DNA of 64,000 nt from Sipunculus nudus (Eukaryota > Annelida > Sipuncula > Golfingiida > Sipunculidae): contig CM049307.1 in the NCBI GenBank assembly GCA_026874595.1, forward strand, positions 73,196,643-73,260,642. Direction: 5' to 3'. The position numbers and the translations under genes are program-made. Position 1 is the first letter of the stretch. Every line of letters begins with the position of its first letter. The notes below the pieces were generated by a model. That model saw only the letters and a program-made list of their open reading frames with translations. It was not told the DNA's origin and made no database searches. Shown in pieces: positions 57,576 through 64,000 of this stretch.

Positions 57576-58860
57576 TCCCGTTTATCTTGTTTGACAAGAA
57601 GCAGTGAGACGTTTTCAGGTTTGTCATGTCAAGCTGGCCAAATGATATGAAATGCCGAAAACCAGACCTGTCTAGCTATAAAAGCCGCTGAGTTATAAGC
57701 ATTTGCATGAAATCTCGTGTTTTCTCGTTTGACGGGAAATGGTGCGAGCTTTGGCGAGATTTCCAGTTTTGTCATGTCAGGTTTGTCAAATATTACAAAA
57801 TGCCGGAAACTAGACCTGTTTAGCTGCAAAAGTCGCCGTCTTATCAGCATTTACGTGAAATCATGTTTTTTTCTCGCTTGACGAGATATAGTACGAGATT
57901 TGGCAAGACGAGCAGTTTTATTATGTCAAGACGGCCAAACGTTACGAAATGGCGAAAACTAGATCCGTCTAGCTGTAAAAGTCGCCGAGTTATAAGCATT
58001 TCCGTGTACTCTCGTGTTTTCTCGTGTGACAAGATATGGTGCAGGATTTGGCCAGTCTTGAAGATTTGTCATATCAAACTCTCTAAATGTTATGAAATGG
58101 CGAAAACTACATCTGTCTAGCTGTAAAAGTCGCCGAGTTATTAGCATTTCTGTGAAATCTCCTTTTTCATCGTTTGACGAGATATGGTGCGAGATTTGGC
58201 CAGTCTTGCAGGTTTGTCATGTCAAGCCGTCCAAATGTTAATGAATGCCGAAAACTAGACCTGTCTAGCTGTAAAACTCGCCGAGTTATAAGCATTTCCG
58301 TGAAATCTCGTGTTTTCTCGTTTGACGAGATAGGGTGCGAGATTTGGCCTGACTTGCACATCTATCGTGTCAAGCTGGTCATGTGGAAGGAAATGCCGGA
58401 AACCAGACCTGTCTAGCTGTAAAACTGGCCGAGTTATAAGCATTTCCGTGAAATTTCGTGTTTTCTCGTTTGACGAGATACGGTGCGAGATTTTGCCAGA
58501 CTTGCATATCTGTCGTGTCAAGCTGGTCTAGTGGAACTAAATGCCGAAAACCACACGTGTCTAGCTGTAAAACTGGCCTAGTTATAAGCATTTCCGTGAA
58601 ATCTCGTGTTTTCTCGTTTGACGAGATACGGTGCGAGATTTGGCCTGTCTTGCAGCTCTGTCGTGTCAAGCTTGTTTGGTGGAACGAAATGCCGAAAACC
58701 AGACTTGTCTAGCTGTAAAAGTCGCCGAGTTATAAGCATTTCCGCGAAGTCTCGTTTTTTCTCGTTTGACGAGATATGGCGCGAGATTTGGCGTGACTTT
58801 CAGTTCTGTCGTGTCAAGCTGGTCATGTGGAACAAAATGCCGAAAACTAGATCTGCCTAG
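57576..58860 (+). repeat. Module C array 8 (type B then A)
   Basis: Collinear with array 2. The switch to A-type monomers is near 58,250. Confidence 0.95.
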
Positions 58861-59240
58861 CTTAAAAACTGACAAAGTTACAAAAAAATGGTCGTTTTAT
58901 TTCCAATTTCCATGATTTTTGCCCAAAAAATGTAACCATGGTAACGGCAAATTTAAGTTAGCTACATATCAAAAGAAAGGCCAGGTGATGATGAAAAAAA
59001 TGAGCTATTGCAGAAGTGGATAAGCCTATTTATGGCGAAGTTATAGAGCAAAAACCGTTAACCACACCTGTCGTGACCTTGACCCTTGACCTTGGAGCAA
59101 TGTTGACCAAAAACAATAGGGTTCCAGGGTGTTCGGTTGTCAATCGTCCCTGTAAGGGTCATGTCGATTGCTGCAAAATTGTGGCCAGGAGAGCGCAGAC
59201 AAACACACAAAAAAAAAAAAAAACAAAAAAACAAAAAAAC
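58861..59240 (+). repeat. Module B spacer, copy 10
   Basis: X-box 58,932, receptor-type repeat 59,074. Ends in an A-rich (CAAAAAAA)n run. Confidence 0.94.
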
Positions 59241-59460
59241 AAAAAAACAAACAGACAAATGGACATACGCAACTGACCAACATGCTTGCCGGAAATCTTC
59301 CGGCAAGCAAAAAACAAACAGACAAATGGACATACGGAACTGACCAACATGCTTGCGGAAATCGAAGATTTCCGGCAAGCAAAAAACAAACAGACAAATG
59401 GACATACGGAACTGACCAACATGCTTGCGGAAATCGAAGATTTCCGGCAAGCAAAAAACA
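59241..59460 (+). repeat. Module D hairpin minisatellite, three units
   Basis: Units at about 59,250, 59,318 and 59,390. The first has the perfect CTTGCCGGAA/TTCCGGCAAG hairpin, the others the CTTGCGGAAATC-GAA-GATTTCCGGCAAG form (left arm short by one C). Confidence 0.95.
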
Positions 59461-60310
59461 AGATGACCAGAGGTCACGCGCTTGCCGGAAATGGAATCAT
59501 GAAAACGAGAAATTATTTTTTTTCTCGCTTGACGAGATATAGTACGAGATTTTGCAAAACGAGCAGTTTTATTATGTCAAGACGGCCAAACGTTACGAAA
59601 TGGCGAAAACTAGATCCGTCTAGCTGGAAAAGTCGCCGAGTTATAAGCATTTCCATGTACTCTCGTGTTTTCTCGTTTGACGAGATATGGTGCAGGATTT
59701 GGCCAGTCTTGTAGATTTGTCATATCAAACTGTCTAAATGTTATGAAATGGCGAAAACTACATCTGTCTAGCTGTAAAAGTCGCCGAGTTATTAGCATTT
59801 CTGTGAAATCTCCTTTTTCGTCGTTTGACGAGATATGGTGCGAGATTTGGCCAGTGTTGCATGGTTTGTCATGTCAAGCCGTCCAAATGTTAATGAATGC
59901 CAAAAACTAGACGTGTCTAGCCGTGAAAGTCGCCGACTTATATGCATTTCTGTGAAATCTCGTTTTTCCACATTTGACCAGATATAGTGCGAGATTTCGC
60001 CAAGTATCGCAGTTTTACTATGTCAAGTTGGCCAAATGTTACCAAATGCCAAAAACTAGACCTGAGTAGCTGTAAAAGTCGCCTAGTTATAAGCATTTCC
60101 ATGATATCTCGTTTTTTTCTCGCTTGACGAGATATGGTGCGAGATTTGGCCTGATTTCTTTTCTGGCGTGTCAAGCTGGTCATATGTTATGAAATGCCGA
60201 AAACCAGACCTGTGTAGCTGTAAAAGTCGCCGAGTTATCAGCATTTCCGTGAAATCTCGTTTTTTCTCGTTTGGCGATAAACCGAGCGAAATTTGACGAG
60301 ACTTGCAATT
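59461..60310 (+). repeat. Module C array 9 (type B, starts mid-module)
   Basis: A truncated GATGACCAGAGGTCACGCGC block passes directly into B-type monomers near 59,515, without the usual CATGCTGACC spacer. Confidence 0.92.
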
Positions 60311-61180
60311 GAATGACTTAGAACCAAGGGGAAGCAGCCTTATGCAAAAAACTAGACCCTTGAAACATAAATATTAACCGAGATAGAAGCCAAAAACTGC
60401 ATATTTTCAGATCGTCAAGTTTAACCCACAAATTTGGTAACCATGGTAACGGCAGCACAAAGCTACATGTGCGGAGGAATAAGCCAATGTTCCTAGTTTA
60501 AGATACAACGATAAAAATTGTGCCATGTTTAAAATTATTTTAGATATTGCAGAAAAATGATATGTTACAGTGTTTCAGGTACCACGCCCCCTGGTGGCTA
60601 TTTCCAAAAAATGAAAAACTGATTTCGAGATATTTATAAATAACACAAAATATATCAATTTCAAAGCCATTGTTAAAAAAATGCAACCTGGAGGTCATAT
60701 TTAATGAAATCCTCGAAGACTCTCGTTTGACGAGAAACGGTGCGAGATTTTGCAAGGTTTTTGATTGGATCACCGAGAACTTACCAAGGGCTACAAGATG
60801 CAAAAAAATTGACCTCTCCAGCATAAAAAGTGACAGAGTTAGAAGCTGAAAACTGCATATTTTCAAAATTCAAAATTTTTACCCCAAAAATAGAGAAATC
60901 TGGCAATAGCGCACTTTGGCACCTATGCGCAAAAATAAGCCCATGGACCCCAGTTGAAGGTGCTGTGATGGAAATGGCCCAATGTTTAATAGTTCTGGAG
61001 GTATAGCACCAAAACAAATTTTCATGTTTTTTCATCAGCAACGCCCCATGGCGGCCATTTCCAAAATCTGAAAAAACAATTTCGAGATATTTTTGTGTTA
61101 CATAAAATATCTCAGAATCAGTACGATTGCTGCAAATTTGAAAAATATCACGAAATCCCTGGATTCCTCCCCCAAAAAAT
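60311..61180 (+). repeat. Module A-type block 4
   Basis: X-box 60,437, cores at 60,584 and 61,041. Collinear with 62,000-62,850 but separated by other modules. Confidence 0.92.
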
Positions 61181-61480
61181 GTAACCATGGTAACGGCAAA
61201 TTTAAGTAAGCTACATGTCAAAAGAAAGAGCAGGTGATGACGAAAAAAATGAGCTATTGCAGAAGTGGATAAGCCTATTTATGGCGAAGTTATAGTGCAA
61301 AAACCCTTAACCATACCTGTCGTGACCTTGACCCTTGACCTTGGAGCAATGTTGACCAAAAACAATAGGGCACCTAGAAATCGGTTTGTCAATCAGGCTT
61401 GTAAGTTTCAAGTTGATTGATGCAAAAGTGTGGCCTGGAGAGTCGTGACAAACAAACAAACAGACAAAGAGACAAACAGA
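61181..61480 (+). repeat. Module B spacer, copy 11
   Basis: X-box 61,181, receptor-type repeat 61,323. Confidence 0.93.
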
Positions 61481-61650
61481 CATACGCAACTGACGAACAT
61501 GCTTGCCGAAATCGAAGATTTCCGGCAAGCAACAAACATACGGAACTGACCAACATGCTTGCGAAAATCGAAGATTTCCGGCAAGCAACAAACAGACATA
61601 CGCAACTGAGCAATATGCTTGCCGAAATCGAAGATTTCCGGCAAGCAATA
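61481..61650 (+). repeat. Module D hairpin minisatellite, three units
   Basis: Three hairpins with GAA loops at about 61,501, 61,558 and 61,619. All share the GATTTCCGGCAAGCAA right arm. Confidence 0.95.
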
Positions 61651-61889
61651 AAGTTGTGACTGTGCCTCCAACATGTATGATAATAGACAGGGCCCGGAAA
61701 GGCCGTCACGCACCGCTGCACACGCCGGCCGCCCACCGTAGGGACCCTGCCGGCACTTGCGGCGACGGCACGTGACTTCGTGGTTTGGTGAAACACGGCG
61801 CGAGATTTGACGAGACTTACAATGCGACCCCTGAATGTGACTGCGAGTGTCCGACGCTATCCGGCGCTGCAGACCATGTGTCTGTGGCG
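61651..61889. other. GC-rich non-satellite insertion
   Basis: About 61,690-61,790 is strongly GC-rich (CACGCCGGCCGCCCACCG, GGCGACGGCACGTGAC) and has no counterpart elsewhere in the array, then degenerate monomer text (GGCGCGAGATTTGACGAGAC) resumes. Confidence 0.75.
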
Positions 61890-62849
61890 TAAAAATGACA
61901 GAATTATAGGCATTTCTTTGAATGGTCACGTGTTCTCGTTTCACGAGAAACGGTGCGAGATATGACGAGACTTGCGATTGAATGACTAAGAACTAGACGG
62001 ATGCTGTCTAACGCCGAAAACCAGACCTTTCTATGGCAAATATCAACAGAGATAGAAGCAGGTAAACTTCGTATTTTCAAGTTGTCACGTTTTACCCCAA
62101 AATTTGGTAACCATGGTAACGGCAGTACAAAGCTACATGTGCGGAGGAATAAGCCAATGTTCCTAGTTTCAGATACCACAAAAAAAATGGTGTCACGTTT
62201 AATATTTTTTGAGATATTGCAGAAAAATGATATGTTACAGTGTTTCAGGTACCACGCCCCCTGGTGGCTATTTCCAAAAAAATGAAAAACTGATTTCGAG
62301 ATATTTATAAATAACACAAAATATATCAATTTCAAAGCCATTGTTAAAAAAATGCAACCTGTAGGTCATATTTAATGAAATCTCGAAGACTCTCGTTTGA
62401 CGAGAAACGGTGCGAGATTTTGCAAGATTTTTGATTGGACCACCGAGAACTCACCAAGGGCTACAAGATGCAAAAAAATGACCTCTCCAGCATAAAAACT
62501 GACAGAGTTAGAAGCTGAAAACTGCATATTTTCAAAATTCAAAAGTTTTACCCCAAAAATAGAGAAATCTGGCAATAGCGCACTTTGGCACCTATGCGCA
62601 AAAATAAGCCCATGGTACCCAGTTGAAGGTGCTGTGATGGAAATGGCCCAATGTTTAATAGTTCTGGAGGTATAGCACGAAAACAAATTTTCATGTTTTT
62701 TCATCTGCAACGCCCCCCGGCGGCCATTTCCAAAATCTGAAAAAACAATTTCGAGATATTCTTGTGTTACATAAAATATCTCAGAATCAGTACGATTGCT
62801 GCAAATTTGAAAAATATCACGAAATTCCATGATTTCTCCCCAAAATTGC
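61890..62849 (+). repeat. Module A-type block 5
   Basis: X-box 62,107, cores at 62,254 and 62,709. Closely follows 60,311-61,180. Confidence 0.92.
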
Positions 62850-63130
62850 GTAACCATGGTAACAGCAAATTTAAGTTAGCTACATGTCAAAAGAAAGGCC
62901 AGGTGATGACGAAAAAAATGAGCTGTTGCAGAAGTGGATAAGCCTATTTATGGCGAAGTTATAGTGCAAAAACCGTTAACCATACCTGTCGTGACCTTGA
63001 CCTTTTACCTTTGACCTATTTTAACCAAAAACAATAGGGCACCTAGAAATTATGTTTTTCATCATCCCTGCAAGTTTCAAGGTGATTGTGGCAAAATTGT
63101 GGCCAGGAGAGTGCAGACAAACAAACAAAC
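62850..63130 (+). repeat. Module B spacer, copy 12
   Basis: X-box 62,850 (followed by AGC rather than GGC), expanded TGACCTTGACCTTTTACC at 62,992. Confidence 0.92.
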
Positions 63131-64000
63131 TAGACGACCAGAGGTCGAACGCTTGCCGGAAGTTGAAATGACAGACAGATGGACAGACAGAACATATTGT
63201 GGGGTTTCTATTATTTGAATGACCCTCAGCGTTTGCTGAGAAGTTGTGGCCTGTAAAATGACATATCAGACAAAACAACGAGGAAGCAGACAAAGCTGAC
63301 CACAAAAGACTAACAGACAAACATACTGACACATCTGTGATAACAGATTGCCAGACAAAAGTGCCGAAGGCAAAGAAGAGCAAAATTAGCGATGGTTTAT
63401 GTAGATAAGGTTTATAATTTTGGAGATATGGCCAAAACATGATATGTTGGGGAGGTGAAGGTGCAGCGCCCCCTAGTGGCTATATCCGGAAAATGAAAAA
63501 TCTGTTTTGAGATATTAGTGAAACACATAAGATGTACCAGTTTTAAAAGGATTCCTGAAAAAAAACTGTGGCCTGTAGAATGCTATATATGAGACGCAAG
63601 AACCAGCAAGTAGGCGGATTTGAGGACAACTGACAAACAGACAGACACACTGACAAAGTCATACAAGAATTAGACCAGATGACATTACTAGGTCATGGAG
63701 AAGACTCAGGGAAAGAAAATAAGCCATAGTTTCTGTAATTGAGGCTTTGGGTTTTAGAGATATGGTTAATATAATGATATGTGTGTGAGGGTCAGGTGCA
63801 GCGCCACCTAGCGGCCCTATCCGGAAAATGAAAAAAAAATTGTGAGATATTTTTGTAAAATATAATATGCATCAGTTTTCAAATGCTTCTTTAAAAACTG
63901 TGGCCTGTAGAATGCTATATGCGAGACGCAAGAATCAGCATGCAGCCAAATTTGAGGACAACTGACAAACAGACGGACACACTGACAAAGTGACACAAGA
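63131..64000 (+). repeat. Module A array 6, runs off the window
   Basis: Starts TAGACGACCAGAGGTCG. Cores at 63,465 and 63,800. The array continues beyond 64,000. Confidence 0.92.

Larger units (their letters stand above)
42796..62863. promoter_or_regulatory. Sixteen RFX X-box-like sites in the satellite
   Basis: GTAACCATGGTAAC or a one-base variant starts at 42,796, 44,510, 46,428, 48,118, 48,567, 50,394, 52,336, 54,038, 54,496, 54,944, 57,067, 58,932, 60,437, 61,181, 62,107 and 62,850. It fits the animal X-box (GTNRCC, two bases, RGYAAC). Binding is inferred from motif match only. Confidence 0.5.
41114..63022. promoter_or_regulatory. Nuclear-receptor-type half-site runs in each spacer
   Basis: TGACCTTGACCCTTGACCTT and relatives at 41,114, 42,938, 44,652, 46,570, 48,709, 50,536, 52,478, 55,086, 57,209, 59,074, 61,323 and 62,992. 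In reverse they hold TCAAGGTCA (ERR/NR5A-type) and, at 41,114, AGGTCAAAGGTCA (a perfect DR1). Confidence 0.45.
40022..63816. promoter_or_regulatory. Thirteen CTCF-like core motifs in module A
   Basis: On the minus strand the cores read like CCACTAGGGGGCGCT or CCACCAGGGGGCG. Plus-strand starts: 40,022, 40,353, 40,684, 51,371, 51,701, 52,028, 54,185, 60,584, 61,041, 62,254, 62,709, 63,465, 63,800. The 63,465 site fits the bilaterian CTCF core without mismatch; others have one or more, and 61,041 and 62,709 are the weakest. Confidence 0.45.

Noticed and set aside
41460-58860. CENP-B box in the 148-bp monomer
   Set aside because: TTCTCGTTTGACGAGATACGG only loosely resembles the CENP-B box; the essential spacing is not kept. 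Centromere function is not supported by sequence alone.
41500-60000. Dozens of 60-100-codon frames with recurring 'MFSRLTRYGARFG' or 'NEKTRDFTEMLI' peptides
   Set aside because: They arise from copies of the 148-bp monomer. The monomer length is not a multiple of three, frames appear on both strands, and stops recur each few monomers.
39671-64000. CRISPR-like array of repeats with spacers
   Set aside because: Units are 66-330 bp, spacers are themselves repeats, and the sequence is eukaryotic.

Overview
The window looks like non-model metazoan genomic DNA, most likely a marine invertebrate and probably a mollusc. This is inferred from the base composition, intron-like splice signals, the kinds of transposons present and satellites rich in TGACCTTGACC; the sequence does not prove the species. 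I find no intact host gene, no rRNA and no convincing tRNA gene. Almost everything identifiable is mobile DNA or its remains, plus a very large composite satellite.

Left part (1-15,600): AT-rich intergenic DNA holds scattered repeats (a LINE 3'-tail family at 1-152 and 4,370-4,545, a SINE fragment at 4,819, a dispersed repeat at 2,439 and 6,262). A near-complete 4.1-kb hAT transposon (6,564-10,687) has matching 20-bp terminal inverted repeats and a frameshifted CGGBP1-type transposase. It is followed by small LINE and integrase-like relics and a textbook Helitron 3' end at 14,614-14,641.

Middle part (15,600-39,600): A second, decayed hAT transposase lies on the minus strand (16,059-18,330). 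A CR1/L2-like LINE (21,958-24,212) is split by a tandem array of LINE-tail units. Two non-autonomous elements with terminal inverted repeats lie at 25,659-26,127 and 32,113-32,762. A dead non-LTR retrotransposon on the minus strand (28,080-29,770) provides the source sequence of the LINE-tail family. A PIF/Harbinger element (30,237-31,455) is inserted in a copy of that tail with a TAA target duplication. A 980-bp tandem repeat (33,583-37,190) has almost identical units, each with a cluster of GTCTAGAC palindromes. Two weak candidate host exons (about 38,000-38,250 and 38,869-39,007) and a tRNA-derived SINE (39,258-39,537) follow.

Right part (39,671-64,000): about 24 kb of composite satellite. 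It is built from four modules: (A) ~330-bp repeats carrying a CTCF-like core, (B) spacers carrying nuclear-receptor half-sites and, at one edge, an RFX X-box, (C) ~148-bp monomers in higher-order arrays, each with two short palindromes, and (D) a 66-72-bp hairpin minisatellite. The same transcription-factor-like motifs recur at fixed module positions, even between modules that have otherwise diverged. This is the most unusual feature of the window and the best candidate for an undescribed system. Its function is only a hypothesis here.
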